35,138 nucleotides of DNA from an uncultured Chitinophagaceae bacterium (GTDB lineage Bacteria; Bacteroidota; Bacteroidia; Chitinophagales; Chitinophagaceae): positions 1 to 35,138 of the forward strand of contig CALLZY010000100.1 in assembly GCA_937858715.1 (NCBI GenBank), written 5' to 3'. Position numbers and translations under genes: made by a program. Every line of letters begins with the position of its first letter. Position 1 is the stretch's first letter. Below are positions 23,456 through 31,478 of the stretch, piece by piece. Below the pieces are notes generated by a model that was given only the letters and a program-made list of their open reading frames with translations, did no database searches and was not told the DNA's origin.

Positions 23456-24120
23456 TGAAAAGAATACTCATTCTCTGTATCGCCATTACAACCGCAGTAA
23501 TTACAAAAGCACAATCATCAATAGTTATTACCCCTGGTGTGGGAGTTGGAAAACTGAAACTGGGAATGAATGAAAAGCAGGCTATGGAGGCTCTTTCGGG
23601 TACTGCCAAATGGGATTCGTACAAAGCACAACTCAAATCCTTTGTTGAGTTTAACACAAGGGTGGACAGTGTGATGCAGTTCATACTTGGTTTCGATACC
23701 TGTGCAAGGTATAACTCGGCCCTGCCGGAAAACATGCCGGTATTTGCCCTCTATTTCAAAAAGCACAAACTTAATTTCATAACCATCACATCTTATGGTG
23801 CTGACGAAGAAATGATAAAAAGGGTAAAAATCAGCAATGGCCTTGCTTATTATAACACCATGGAAGAATGTACAGATAAACTGGGAAAGGACTACATCAA
23901 TGTTACCTATAGCGATTATACCGGCGATCTGTATTACTATAAGAAGGGTGTTGAACTGGTATTTGATGAAAACCAGTTACGTTCAATAGGCATATTTCCG
24001 CCAACACCCAATTTTATTAAATTGCAAAAACAAAAGAGCAAACAACTTCAGGAAGAAGCAGAAAAGGCAGGGATGGAAAAAGCCGTTGATAAAATAGACC
24101 TTAATCCGCTGCAACCATAA
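23455..24120 (+). CDS. Secreted protein of unknown function, 221 aa
   Basis: ATG 23455 starts a signal peptide (MKRILILCIAITTAVITKAQ). The mature part begins SSIVITPGVGVGKLKLGMNEKQAMEALSG, a pattern of periplasmic proteins in which a G-x-x-L-G-M-x-x-x-x-V segment precedes a small beta domain. It contains one Cys in FDTCARYN and one in MEECTDK, and ends in a Lys/Gln/Glu-rich helix (KLQKQKSKQLQEEAEK). No enzyme motif seen. The longer frame from 23428 would lack a proper signal start. Confidence 0.65.
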   Translation: MKRILILCIAITTAVITKAQSSIVITPGVGVGKLKLGMNEKQAMEALSGTAKWDSYKAQLKSFVEFNTRVDSVMQFILGFDTCARYNSALPENMPVFALYFKKHKLNFITITSYGADEEMIKRVKISNGLAYYNTMEECTDKLGKDYINVTYSDYTGDLYYYKKGVELVFDENQLRSIGIFPPTPNFIKLQKQKSKQLQEEAEKAGMEKAVDKIDLNPLQP

Positions 24121-24206
24121 TAAAACCTGTGTTCATTATTGCGGGGTGGTAGTTTTATCGGGTGGTAAGGCCACCTTAACTAACCATTTGCAAATTCTTT
24201 CGTTAC

Positions 24207-24989
24207 TTGCTGCGAATTTACAACAGGTTGAGGCGGCATATATTCACCATATCATTACAGACGGTTATCCTGGTGTTGCTGGGTTCGGAAAAAACGGCGG
24301 CGCAGTATAAAGTGCGGGGCTATGTGTACGACAGCAGCCGCAACTATCCGCTGGAAGCAGTAAGCGTTATTTCCACCTCCGGAAAGGGAACCGTTACCAA
24401 TGCCGATGGTTTTTACGAAATCAACGTTTCCGAAAAAGACTCCGTCTGGTTCAGCTATTTGGGCAAGCCCACTGTTAAGTTCGCTGTAAGCAAAATTCCC
24501 AATCCTCTTGAGTTTGATATTTCGCTGCATGTAAATGTCACTGTGCTGAAGGAAGTGAAAGTAAGGCCCCGCAACTACAAGCTTGACTCCATCCGCAACC
24601 GGCAGGATTATGCCAAAGTGTTTAATTATAAAAAGCCAACACTCAGGCCCACCATCACCAGCGGTGGTGTGGGCTTTGATCTTGATGAAATCATAAACAT
24701 GTTCCGTGTTAAGCGTAACCGGAGCATGGAGGCATTCAAACAACGTCTGCTGGAAGAGGAAAGAGAAAAGTTCATAGACCACCGTTTTAACAAAGCATTG
24801 GTGCGCCGCCTAACCCAGCTCGATGGCCAGGAACTTGACAGTTTTATGCGAACATTCCGCCCCTCCTATTATTTTACAAAACTTGCCGGCGATTACGAGT
24901 TTCAGTATTACATCAAAGAGGCATTGTACCGTTTCCGCAAAGGGCTTGCCCCGCAGCCGATGATTAAAGAAGAGAAGCCGGAGGAGTAA
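24207..24989 (+). CDS. CarboxypepD_reg-like domain protein, 260 aa
   Basis: After a hydrophobic N-terminus (IFTISLQTVILVLLGSEKTAAQ) a carboxypeptidase-regulatory-like beta-sandwich runs over residues about 34-110: YKVRGYVYDSSRNYPLEAVSV, GTVTNADGFYEINV and DSVWFSYLGKPTVKF. A charged helical C-terminal half follows (FKQRLLEEEREKFIDHRF, YRFRKGLAPQP). The domain is common at the N-terminus of TonB-dependent receptors, but this protein stops without a barrel, so it is a free periplasmic member. No ATG is available near the start; TTG 24207 is used, with ATT 24186 possible, so the exact start is uncertain. Confidence 0.8.
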   Translation: MLRIYNRLRRHIFTISLQTVILVLLGSEKTAAQYKVRGYVYDSSRNYPLEAVSVISTSGKGTVTNADGFYEINVSEKDSVWFSYLGKPTVKFAVSKIPNPLEFDISLHVNVTVLKEVKVRPRNYKLDSIRNRQDYAKVFNYKKPTLRPTITSGGVGFDLDEIINMFRVKRNRSMEAFKQRLLEEEREKFIDHRFNKALVRRLTQLDGQELDSFMRTFRPSYYFTKLAGDYEFQYYIKEALYRFRKGLAPQPMIKEEKPEE

Positions 24990-25035
24990 GCCAACACTTC
25001 AGTATAATTTTTTACATTGCAGCAAATAGCCAATC

Positions 25036-25581
25036 ATGGAACAAACAACTTTAGGTATTGGTACAAGGCTGCAGCATACACAATACGGACCGGGAGTAAT
25101 TGTGGGCCTCCGCTATGCCACTTATCTTATTTCTTTTATCCATCATGGCATAAAGGAAATTGACAAGACAGATGAAAAACTGGAAGAGATAATTCCTGAG
25201 AATGTAAGTGAAGAAACAGAGACACACAGTGAAGCGGAAAAGTCGTTGCTTAAGATACTTCGTCTTTGGGGCGGTATTACAGAAATTGTACCTCTTGGCG
25301 AAAAATGGCTTAAGGGCACCATGTTGCTACAGCCCGCAGACAAAAGCCTGAAACCGAAGGAAATTCCCATTGATGATTTCTTTCACAAAATTGTAATGCT
25401 GCGTGACAGGCTCAGGGTGCTGGAGCAAAACATCAACAGTAACAAGAAACTTAGTGACGAAGACAAAGTGAATATTCAGCAATACATTACCCGCTGCTAC
25501 GGTTCACTCACCACATTCAATGTGCTTTTTAAAAACAAAGAGCAGTGGTTTGTAGGTGAGAAGGGTGGAAAGGAGGAATAA
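25036..25581 (+). CDS. Conserved hypothetical cytoplasmic protein, 181 aa
   Basis: The protein begins MEQTTLGIGTRLQHTQYGPGVIVG, a small beta-barrel motif like the G-x-x-V-x-H-x-x-F/Y-G-x-G-x-V pattern of Tudor/CarD-like and UvrD C-terminal domains. The rest is charged and helical, with LRDRLRVLEQNINSNKKLSDED as a probable coiled-coil helix near residue 120. There is no signal peptide, in contrast to its secreted neighbours. It looks like a protein- or nucleic-acid-binding factor. The function is not known, and the fold comparison is inference. Confidence 0.7.
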   Translation: MEQTTLGIGTRLQHTQYGPGVIVGLRYATYLISFIHHGIKEIDKTDEKLEEIIPENVSEETETHSEAEKSLLKILRLWGGITEIVPLGEKWLKGTMLLQPADKSLKPKEIPIDDFFHKIVMLRDRLRVLEQNINSNKKLSDEDKVNIQQYITRCYGSLTTFNVLFKNKEQWFVGEKGGKEE

Positions 25582-25648
25582 AATACCCGCCACATGGTAT
25601 GGCACAGCTGCCGGCAATAGTTATATTTAGTATTCCTAAATTATCGCT

Positions 25649-27784
25649 ATGAGGAAAATATTTCCGTTGGCTGCAGTTGTACTGATTTTTCAATCAGAAG
25701 GCTATGCACAGCTGAAACCAAAGCATTTTTGGCCGGCAACCACAGCGTTTTCTATTAAGAAATACCACCTTAATTACCGGGCCAGCGAAGGTGATATCAG
25801 AACCCAGTTTTTTTTGAATGACTGTATTGAGGGGGATTGTAAAAACGGTGACGGTGTTTTTGCAGTAACCAATGCCAGAAACGTAGAGTTCAGGGAAAAC
25901 GGAAGCCTTGACCTTACCATCAATTTATACAAAGGAAAGTTTTCGGAGGATGGTAAAAAATTCAATGGTAAAATGCTGGAGTATAATTACAGGCTATCTG
26001 GCAGTGGCGCAAAGGATCATTGGTTTTATGCCAATAAGTTTACACCATTTGCAACGGTAAACCTTGCCGAAGACATAGCAAAACCAATGCTTGCGGGCAA
26101 CTACATTTTTGCTGAAGGAGAAGCCGTCCGTACAGAAGAAAAATGGGGTGACAAAATAAAATACAGTTATCAGTTGCATGGTACCGGAGCCAGCAGGCAG
26201 GCAATGACAGAGCTAAGTGCCGCATCCATGCAGGGCCGATTTGAAAACGGTCAATTATTGATGCTGCAAGCCGATATGAAAGAGAACTTTCCTGCGAAAA
26301 GGTTTACCGGGAAAATGACATTCAAACAAAAGCCATTAGCAGGCCGCCTGGAGTTTAGAGATGGAACTTACTACGAAGGCTTTTTTTATAATAATTATTA
26401 CAATGGTCCCGGCAAGCTGGTAAGTAACGACGGAAGCGTACACCAGGGTTTCTGGGAAAATGGAGTTTTAAAAGACTCACTAGCTGTAAGTCTTCCTTCT
26501 TCACTGTGGGATTATTCAGCACAAACAATTTCAGAGGCCCGGCCCTGCACAATCACCATTGGAGATAAAACTTATAAAGGCAATTATTCCGGCGATTGGA
26601 AAGATGGAAAACCTCATGGTAAAGGATTCTTCAGCACCGACCAGAACACTCTCTTTTATGGAAGTTTTGAAAATGGAAACGCCAATGGCCTCTGTTACTT
26701 TTATTCGCTGTATAAAACCGAATCATGGGCCTGTTGCCAGCGATTAGCAGAATACGTTCAATCAGGACTCTTCACCAACAACTGGTTAACCTATGGCAAC
26801 AAGAATATCTTTAATTATATGTGGTACACCAGTTCGTCTGATCCCAACTATATCAAAGGCTACATACCGCAGGACAGTTATCTTTTTTCCGGCACATTCA
26901 ACAACAAGGGTCTTGATGGCTGCGGAAAAAGTGTATTAACCCGTTATAATATCGAACCTGAATTATCGTGTACCATGACGGGAAATTTTAAGGACGGCGG
27001 CCTGCATGGCTGGGCTACCGTTGATTTTCCTTATAAAAAACCAGATGACAAGTGGAAAGGAAAATACTTTGGATATTTTATCTATCATCCGGTATCGCCT
27101 TATGCTGTAAAGCAAGACCTTTTAGCCGGAATGCCTTATAACCCATCCGGTGATGTGGTAAAACGGTACACTGATTATGAAAAGGAAGTAGAACTCTTTT
27201 TAAAAGAAATTGCTGTTGGTCAGGATGATTGTAATAGCGGACTTATTAGCGAGGCTGATAAAAAGAAATACACCGAAGATGCCAAAAACAATGCTTTATA
27301 TGCAAGGAAGATGGCAACCAATTACAAAAACCAGCCACCACCCATTACTCTGGTTAGTAATTATGATAATGTTGTAAAACAAATTAAATATAAAGCAGGC
27401 ACCACTCTCCGAAAAAAACAAGATGATTATCTTATCTCTGTCATCACCGGGTATAATTTTACTACACAAAGGTATTCGGTAACCAATGCAATATACCAGA
27501 CTATATCCAGAAAAGATGGCACCTTTAAAGCCCTGAAAGAAGCTTCCAAAACAGTATCCCTCACCGAGCAGGAAATAGAAAAGATATATAATGTACAAAG
27601 CCAGCTTTACAGCATCTGCTCTGTTTGTAATGGCAGAGGATACACCACCGGAACTGTTCATGGCGGCCACGAAGGCGGCTGGGAAAAATGGACCGACAAC
27701 GTTTTTTACAACCGCCCAAGCACTGCTTATAGTTATGAAGTAACTACAGGTTGCTCTGCCTGCAGAACAGTGGGGTGGAGGTAA
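25649..27784 (+). CDS. Secreted MORN-repeat protein with a C-terminal DnaJ-type zinc motif, 711 aa
   Basis: A signal peptide (MRKIFPLAAVVLIFQSEGYAQ) is followed by MORN-type repeats, clearest in LEFRDGTYYEGFFYNNYYNG, GSVHQGFWENG, YKGNYSGDWKDGKPHGKG and FYGSFENGNANG (residues about 230-350) and again near 410-470. A helical region covers about 500-650. The C-terminus has CSVCNGRGY (Cys657, Cys660) and CSAC (Cys702, Cys705), the C-x-x-C-x-G-x-G pattern of the DnaJ zinc domain. MORN repeats often bind lipid or form extended sheets. No enzyme motif. Probably periplasmic or surface-exposed. Convergent with the lipoprotein gene downstream. Confidence 0.83.
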   Translation: MRKIFPLAAVVLIFQSEGYAQLKPKHFWPATTAFSIKKYHLNYRASEGDIRTQFFLNDCIEGDCKNGDGVFAVTNARNVEFRENGSLDLTINLYKGKFSEDGKKFNGKMLEYNYRLSGSGAKDHWFYANKFTPFATVNLAEDIAKPMLAGNYIFAEGEAVRTEEKWGDKIKYSYQLHGTGASRQAMTELSAASMQGRFENGQLLMLQADMKENFPAKRFTGKMTFKQKPLAGRLEFRDGTYYEGFFYNNYYNGPGKLVSNDGSVHQGFWENGVLKDSLAVSLPSSLWDYSAQTISEARPCTITIGDKTYKGNYSGDWKDGKPHGKGFFSTDQNTLFYGSFENGNANGLCYFYSLYKTESWACCQRLAEYVQSGLFTNNWLTYGNKNIFNYMWYTSSSDPNYIKGYIPQDSYLFSGTFNNKGLDGCGKSVLTRYNIEPELSCTMTGNFKDGGLHGWATVDFPYKKPDDKWKGKYFGYFIYHPVSPYAVKQDLLAGMPYNPSGDVVKRYTDYEKEVELFLKEIAVGQDDCNSGLISEADKKKYTEDAKNNALYARKMATNYKNQPPPITLVSNYDNVVKQIKYKAGTTLRKKQDDYLISVITGYNFTTQRYSVTNAIYQTISRKDGTFKALKEASKTVSLTEQEIEKIYNVQSQLYSICSVCNGRGYTTGTVHGGHEGGWEKWTDNVFYNRPSTAYSYEVTTGCSACRTVGWR

Positions 27785-27811
27785 AAAAAGGGCAAGACTT
27801 TCGTCCTGCCC
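27783..27811 (-). terminator. Intrinsic terminator of the lipoprotein gene, copy 1
   Basis: On the minus strand GGGCAGGAC-GAAA-GTCTTGCCC forms a 9-bp stem (one G-U pair) with a GAAA tetraloop, followed by seven T. It lies 24 bases past the lipoprotein stop. The same hairpin, base for base, recurs at 28657-28683. Confidence 0.85.
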
Positions 27812-27834
27812 CCAATGCACTTTATATTTTTCAA

Positions 27835-28536
27835 TTATTGGTCCTTATTATGAAAAACAGAGTCACTTGCACAACCAGTAGTACCGGGATATGGCCTGTA
27901 TAGAGAATCCTGAAGTTCTTTATTCAAAAAGCTCAGGAAACGGTGTACGTTGTTTGAATTGGTATCCAGACACCTGTAAAAGCCAGGATCTATATATTCA
28001 TACCCCCGATAAACGCCAGCTTCAACTATTTCAAACTGTATAGAAACTCCTCCGATTAAAAACCCAACTCCCTTTTCGTGTATATCTCCACTTTTCATAT
28101 ATGGAATTTGGTAACGATATAGAGTATCTATTAACTCACCCCAATCCGATTTAATTTTACTTGTTTTTTTCTCCTGAAGTATTTTGATATAGTATCCAAA
28201 GAATGGATGAAAACTTTCCCATTTAATGATCTCGGCCATTTTATTGTTCGTGTTGATATCTATTACATACATGGTATCTTCTTCGTTTAACCATATACGA
28301 ACACAAAAATCTTTAATGCCACTGGATAATCCCCGTAACCCCATCTTTGTTGAAACATAATTGTTAAAAGCAGAGTCGTTATCTTCCTCAACTATTTTCC
28401 TCAACGAATCTTCAGAATATGGAATCAATCTTGGAAGCCCTGATTTATTTACATCAGGCAGTTCTTTATCATCGTTAGAAAGACAAGAAAACAAAAGAGT
28501 ACAAACAAGGGCGAAGCTGTATAAGGTTTTAATCAT
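27835..28536 (-). CDS. Lipoprotein of unknown function, 233 aa
   Basis: The start gives a lipoprotein signal (MIKTLYSFALVCTLLFSC, lipid-attached Cys18) followed by a short acidic tether (LSNDDKELPDVN). The body contains LIPYSEDSLRKIVEEDNDSAF, a central WLNEEDTMYVIDINTNNKMAEIIKWE and IGGVSIQFEIVEAGVYRGYEY. No family recognised. It is single, between the MORN-repeat gene (convergent) and the DUF2892-like group, and has a strong hairpin terminator right after its stop. Confidence 0.7.
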   Translation of the reverse strand: MIKTLYSFALVCTLLFSCLSNDDKELPDVNKSGLPRLIPYSEDSLRKIVEEDNDSAFNNYVSTKMGLRGLSSGIKDFCVRIWLNEEDTMYVIDINTNNKMAEIIKWESFHPFFGYYIKILQEKKTSKIKSDWGELIDTLYRYQIPYMKSGDIHEKGVGFLIGGVSIQFEIVEAGVYRGYEYIDPGFYRCLDTNSNNVHRFLSFLNKELQDSLYRPYPGTTGCASDSVFHNKDQ

Positions 28537-28656
28537 CCTGTTATCTGTTGATATTAGAAAACAAAATCACTTTAAAGATAAACAAAGGTTTGTGAGGCCT
28601 GTATAAAATCAATAATAAACATTTGCGGAAGAGTCTTCCTGATAAGGCGAGGAATT

Positions 28657-28683
28657 AAAAAGGGCAAGACTTTCGTCCTGCCC
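28657..28683 (-). terminator. Intrinsic terminator of the DUF2892-like gene, copy 2
   Basis: The same 22-base hairpin as at 27790-27811 with GAAA loop, followed on the minus strand by five T. It lies 26 bases past the stop of the small membrane protein gene. Sequence similarity to copy 1 also extends on the gene side of the hairpin (CCCAAT-CACTTT and TTTTTCAATTATT shared on the plus strand). Confidence 0.85.
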
Positions 28684-28708
28684 CAATACACTTTGTCTGG
28701 TTTTTCAA

Positions 28709-28918
28709 TTATTCTTTCTTGGCCGGACAAGTATTAATTCCCACCAGTGTATAAAGCGGGCAAAAACTGATAAGGCTTGTCAGCACAAATACACCGCCTA
28801 AAATTACCAGCACCAATCCCAGTGTGCCGGTTACAGTTCCGCTGAAATATAAATAAGCTAATACTGCAGCAAAAATTACTCTGATAATGCGGTCAACGTT
28901 TCCCATGTTTGGTTTCAT
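28709..28918 (-). CDS. Small DUF2892-like (YgaP-type) membrane protein, 69 aa
   Basis: ATG 28918 (MKPNMGNVDRIIRVIFAAVL) starts a 69-residue protein with two membrane helices and the family ending SFCPLYTLVGINTCPAKKE. The N-terminal MGNVDRIIR and the CPLY-x-x-x-G-I-x-TC segment are the hallmarks of DUF2892/inner-membrane rhodanese-partner proteins, which often accompany sulfur-transfer enzymes or Crp-type regulators. It follows a 29-codon membrane peptide gene by 20 bases and shares its promoter and the upstream CRP-type operator. Longer open frame upstream is non-coding. Confidence 0.85.
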   Translation of the reverse strand: MKPNMGNVDRIIRVIFAAVLAYLYFSGTVTGTLGLVLVILGGVFVLTSLISFCPLYTLVGINTCPAKKE

Positions 28919-28938
28919 AACACAATTGTTTTTTGAGT

Positions 28939-29028
28939 TTATAAATGTTGGATGATTAACACAATACCGGTTACAACAGCGAGGCACAGTACACAAACAA
29001 CAGCCAGTCTTATCCATGTATTCTTCAT
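28939..29028 (-). CDS. Predicted 29-residue single-span membrane peptide
   Basis: A short frame reads MKNTWIRLAVVC, continues with VLCLAVVTGIVLIIQHL and stops at TAA. It has a positively charged N-terminus and one hydrophobic segment of about 20 residues, ideal for a single membrane helix. It lies between the regulator gene and the DUF2892-like gene, 20 bases before the latter, under the same operator and -7 element. The coding call rests on its amino acid pattern and position only; it might be a leader peptide. Confidence 0.5.
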   Translation of the reverse strand: MKNTWIRLAVVCVLCLAVVTGIVLIIQHL

Positions 29029-29044
29029 GCCCGTTATTGTGGAA

Positions 29045-29052
29045 TAAAAGTA
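29045..29052 (-). promoter_or_regulatory. -7 element of the membrane peptide/DUF2892 operon
   Basis: On the minus strand TACTTTTA matches seven of eight positions of TAnnTTTG, 16 bases before the peptide start. The CRP-type palindrome centred at 29082.5 would then sit about 45 bases upstream of the transcript start, a typical activator position. Confidence 0.4.
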
Positions 29053-29074
29053 AGCAGAGGTGTTCATCCGTTGC

Positions 29075-29090
29075 GGTGACCGCAGTCACC
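29075..29090. promoter_or_regulatory. CRP/FNR-type operator palindrome
   Basis: GGTGACCGCAGTCACC is a perfect 6-bp inverted repeat, and its GTGA-N6-TCAC core has exactly the half-site spacing used by CRP/FNR proteins. It starts three bases after the stop codon of the adjacent Crp-family gene and upstream of the small membrane-protein genes, so that regulator is the obvious candidate to bind it. Confidence 0.6.
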
Positions 29091-29093
29091 ATT

Positions 29094-29723
29094 TTAAAAA
29101 ATTTCTATGCCGCCTTCGGTTTGCTTAATTTTTCCTTCCTGCTCTAATCGTTTCAGCACCCGGGTCACCACTTCACGGGCAGTGCCCAGCTCGCCTGCAA
29201 TTTGCTTGTGGCGGAGGTCAAGGATTTTTTCTCCCCTCAGCTTGCTTTTCTCCTGCAGGTAGGCATACAGCCGCTGGTCCAGGCGGCCAAAAAGGAGTGA
29301 GTTGATGGTATCCAGCATTTCGGTGTAGCGAAGATTATATTGCTGGTAAAACAAGTCATTAATGGCCGGATACTGCTTCACCCATTTGTTCAGCTTGTCG
29401 GTTGGCAACAGCAGCAGCGTTGATTTCTCTTCTGTTAAGGCAAAAATGCGGCTGGGTGAATTACTGATACCTGCCGAAAAAGACATGATACAACTTTGTG
29501 TGGAGCCGATATAATACAGCAGCAGTTCCTTTTCTTCTATGCGGGTAAATACTTTTACCAGGCCTTCCAGCACTATCGGAATCATTTTTACATACTGGCC
29601 TTCTTTCAGTATTTCTGTTCCTGCCGGTACTTCCATAATAGTTCCGGCAGCGGCCACTTCTTCGAGCAGCTCGTTATTAAACCCCGGCAGATAGGGTTTT
29701 ATTTCCGTTAGTTCTAATGGCAT
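29094..29723 (-). CDS. Crp/Fnr-family transcriptional regulator, 209 aa
   Basis: The N-terminal cyclic-nucleotide-binding-like barrel covers residues about 15-125 (VPAGTEILKEGQYVKMIPIVLEG, LLLYYIGSTQSCIM). A dimer helix (LFYQQYNLRYTEMLDTINSLLF) leads to a winged helix at about 165-205: RHKQIAGELGTAREVVTRVLKRLEQEG, with the Arg-Glu...Arg pattern for recognition of a GTGA-type half-site. Only one Cys is present, so there is no FNR iron-sulfur cluster, and the cAMP-site Arg/Ser pattern is not evident; the signal is unknown. Its own downstream border carries a GTGA-N6-TCAC palindrome that probably is its target. Similar regulators sit beside DUF2892 and stress or nitric-oxide genes. Confidence 0.9.
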   Translation of the reverse strand: MPLELTEIKPYLPGFNNELLEEVAAAGTIMEVPAGTEILKEGQYVKMIPIVLEGLVKVFTRIEEKELLLYYIGSTQSCIMSFSAGISNSPSRIFALTEEKSTLLLLPTDKLNKWVKQYPAINDLFYQQYNLRYTEMLDTINSLLFGRLDQRLYAYLQEKSKLRGEKILDLRHKQIAGELGTAREVVTRVLKRLEQEGKIKQTEGGIEIF

Positions 29724-29770
29724 AAGCAGTGAGTAAATCTACAAAAAAGTCTTTATTGAAATAGATTAAC

Positions 29771-29866
29771 CACGCAGGGGTCGCCGAGTTCGCAGAGTAG
29801 TTGGGTTTTTCTGAGGAGAAGAGATTTTAAAATAGTTTTCTCTGCGTTCTCAGTGTCCTCTGCGTG
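29771..29866. mobile_element. 96-bp inverted-repeat (MITE-like) element, non-coding
   Basis: Two 27-bp arms, 29771-29797 and 29840-29866, are inverted repeats with 21 of 27 identical positions (outer end CACGCAG, inner end CGCAGAG). The 42-base centre is A+T-rich. CGCAGAG-type dispersed repeats of this form occur across many bacterial genomes. It lies between the regulator and D-aminoacylase-like starts and may affect both promoters. Confidence 0.65.
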
Positions 29867-29885
29867 AAATATCCGAAATTGCACC

Positions 29886-31454
29886 ATGCGAATCTTTACA
29901 GTATTAATCTTTCTTGCACTTGCTTTTCCGGCTAAAGCACAAACCACTTACGACATTATTGTCCGCAACGGAAAAATAATTGATGGCAGCGGCAACAACT
30001 GGTACTACAGCGATGTGGCCATAAAGGATGGGAAAATTGTATCTATCAGCCGTAACATTAATCAGCCGGCAAAAAAAATTATTGATGCGAAAAGCCTCAT
30101 CATTGCACCCGGTTTTATTGATGTGCATACACATCTTGAAGGGGATGAGGATAAAGACCCCGAAGCAAAAAGTTTTATCTACGATGGCGTCACCACCTGT
30201 ATAACCGGTAACTGTGGTTCATCGCATGTTGATATTGGCAAATACCTGCATTGGGTGGATTCGCTGAAGACTTCCATAAACATCGCCACATTAGTAGGCC
30301 ATAACGATGTGCGGGAAGCTGTAATGGGTAATGCAAACCGTGACGCCACCCCACAGGAACTGGAGCAAATGAAACTGCTGGTGGAAAAAGCAATGAAAGA
30401 CGGAGCCGTAGGGTTATCAACCGGACTTATATATACACCAGGTGTGTACAGCAAAACACCGGAAATAACCGAACTGGCAAAAGTGGCGGCAAAATTCAAC
30501 GGGCTTTATGCCACACATATGCGGGATGAAGGCGACAGTATTGAAGGTGCTGTGAACGAAGCGTTGACTATCGGCAGGGAAGCAAAAATTCCGGTGGAGA
30601 TTTCGCATTATAAGATAAGCGGACAGCAAAACTGGGGCAAAAGCAAAATCACTGTTCCTTTAATTGATGCCGCCCGGAAGGAAGGACTTGAAGTTACCAT
30701 TGACCAATATCCTTACACAGCCAGCAGCACTACTATCGGTCAGCTGATACCTGATGAAGTATTGGCCGACGGGCAGGATTCTGTAAAGGCAAGGTTGCAA
30801 AATCCACTAACCAAAAAGTATGTGGTGAATTATATGCTGGAAAGGCTGAAGAAAAGAAAACTGAAACATTTTGCTTATGTGGTGGTGGCCTATCATTCAG
30901 CGGATACAACTTATAACGGCAAGAGTGTAGAAGAAATAAACCTGATGAAAGGCAGGAAGCACAAAGCAAAATATGAGGCAGAGACGGTGATTGATATCAT
31001 GATTAACGGCGGGGCCAGTGCGGTATTTCATGGAATGAGTGAAGATGATATTAAGCGTATTATGAAGTACCCGTTCAACATGTTTGCCAGCGATGCTACG
31101 ATAAGAGTGCTGGGCAGAGGGATGCCACATCCAAGAGGTTATGGTACTAACGCAAGAGTGTTGAGCAAATACGTAAGGGAAGAAAAAGTGATTTCATTAG
31201 AAGAAGCCATTCGCAGAATGACTTCTTTGCCGGCCTTAAAATTTCAGTTGAAAGACCGTGGGTTGATTAAGGAAGGCATGACTGCTGACATTGTGGTATT
31301 TGATGAAGCACAGGTTAAAGACCTTTCTACTTTTGACAAGCCCCATGCTTACTCAACAGGCTTTCGTTATGTGATAGTAAATGGGGTGCTTACCGTCGAT
31401 AACGAAAAGCACACCGGCGCCAGGGCTGGTAAGGCGTTGTACAGAATAAACTAA
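29886..31454 (+). CDS. N-acyl-D-amino-acid deacylase family amidohydrolase, secreted, 522 aa
   Basis: A signal peptide (MRIFTVLIFLALAFPAKAQ) directs it to the periplasm. Metal-site motifs of the D-aminoacylase branch of the amidohydrolase superfamily are visible: His81 and His83 (FIDVHTHLEG), the bridging Cys110 (TGNCGSS), LYATHMRDEG, VEISHYKISG and a late Asp in FNMFASDATIRV. The C-terminus returns to the beta-sandwich (LIKEGMTADIVVFDEAQVKD). Members remove acyl groups from D-amino acids or cleave D-residue dipeptides. A beta-lactamase-fold hydrolase follows 24 bases after, suggesting joint processing of peptides containing D-residues. The start lies 19 bases after the inverted-repeat element. 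Confidence 0.9.
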   Translation: MRIFTVLIFLALAFPAKAQTTYDIIVRNGKIIDGSGNNWYYSDVAIKDGKIVSISRNINQPAKKIIDAKSLIIAPGFIDVHTHLEGDEDKDPEAKSFIYDGVTTCITGNCGSSHVDIGKYLHWVDSLKTSINIATLVGHNDVREAVMGNANRDATPQELEQMKLLVEKAMKDGAVGLSTGLIYTPGVYSKTPEITELAKVAAKFNGLYATHMRDEGDSIEGAVNEALTIGREAKIPVEISHYKISGQQNWGKSKITVPLIDAARKEGLEVTIDQYPYTASSTTIGQLIPDEVLADGQDSVKARLQNPLTKKYVVNYMLERLKKRKLKHFAYVVVAYHSADTTYNGKSVEEINLMKGRKHKAKYEAETVIDIMINGGASAVFHGMSEDDIKRIMKYPFNMFASDATIRVLGRGMPHPRGYGTNARVLSKYVREEKVISLEEAIRRMTSLPALKFQLKDRGLIKEGMTADIVVFDEAQVKDLSTFDKPHAYSTGFRYVIVNGVLTVDNEKHTGARAGKALYRIN

Positions 31455-31478
31455 TTATTGAATTATAATAACAGCGAT

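Noticed and set aside
29753-29947. 64-codon frame with HAEDTENAEKT across the inverted-repeat element
   Set aside because: Such peptides are a known by-product of CGCAGAG-type repeats; the frame runs through the repeat and into the opposite gene.
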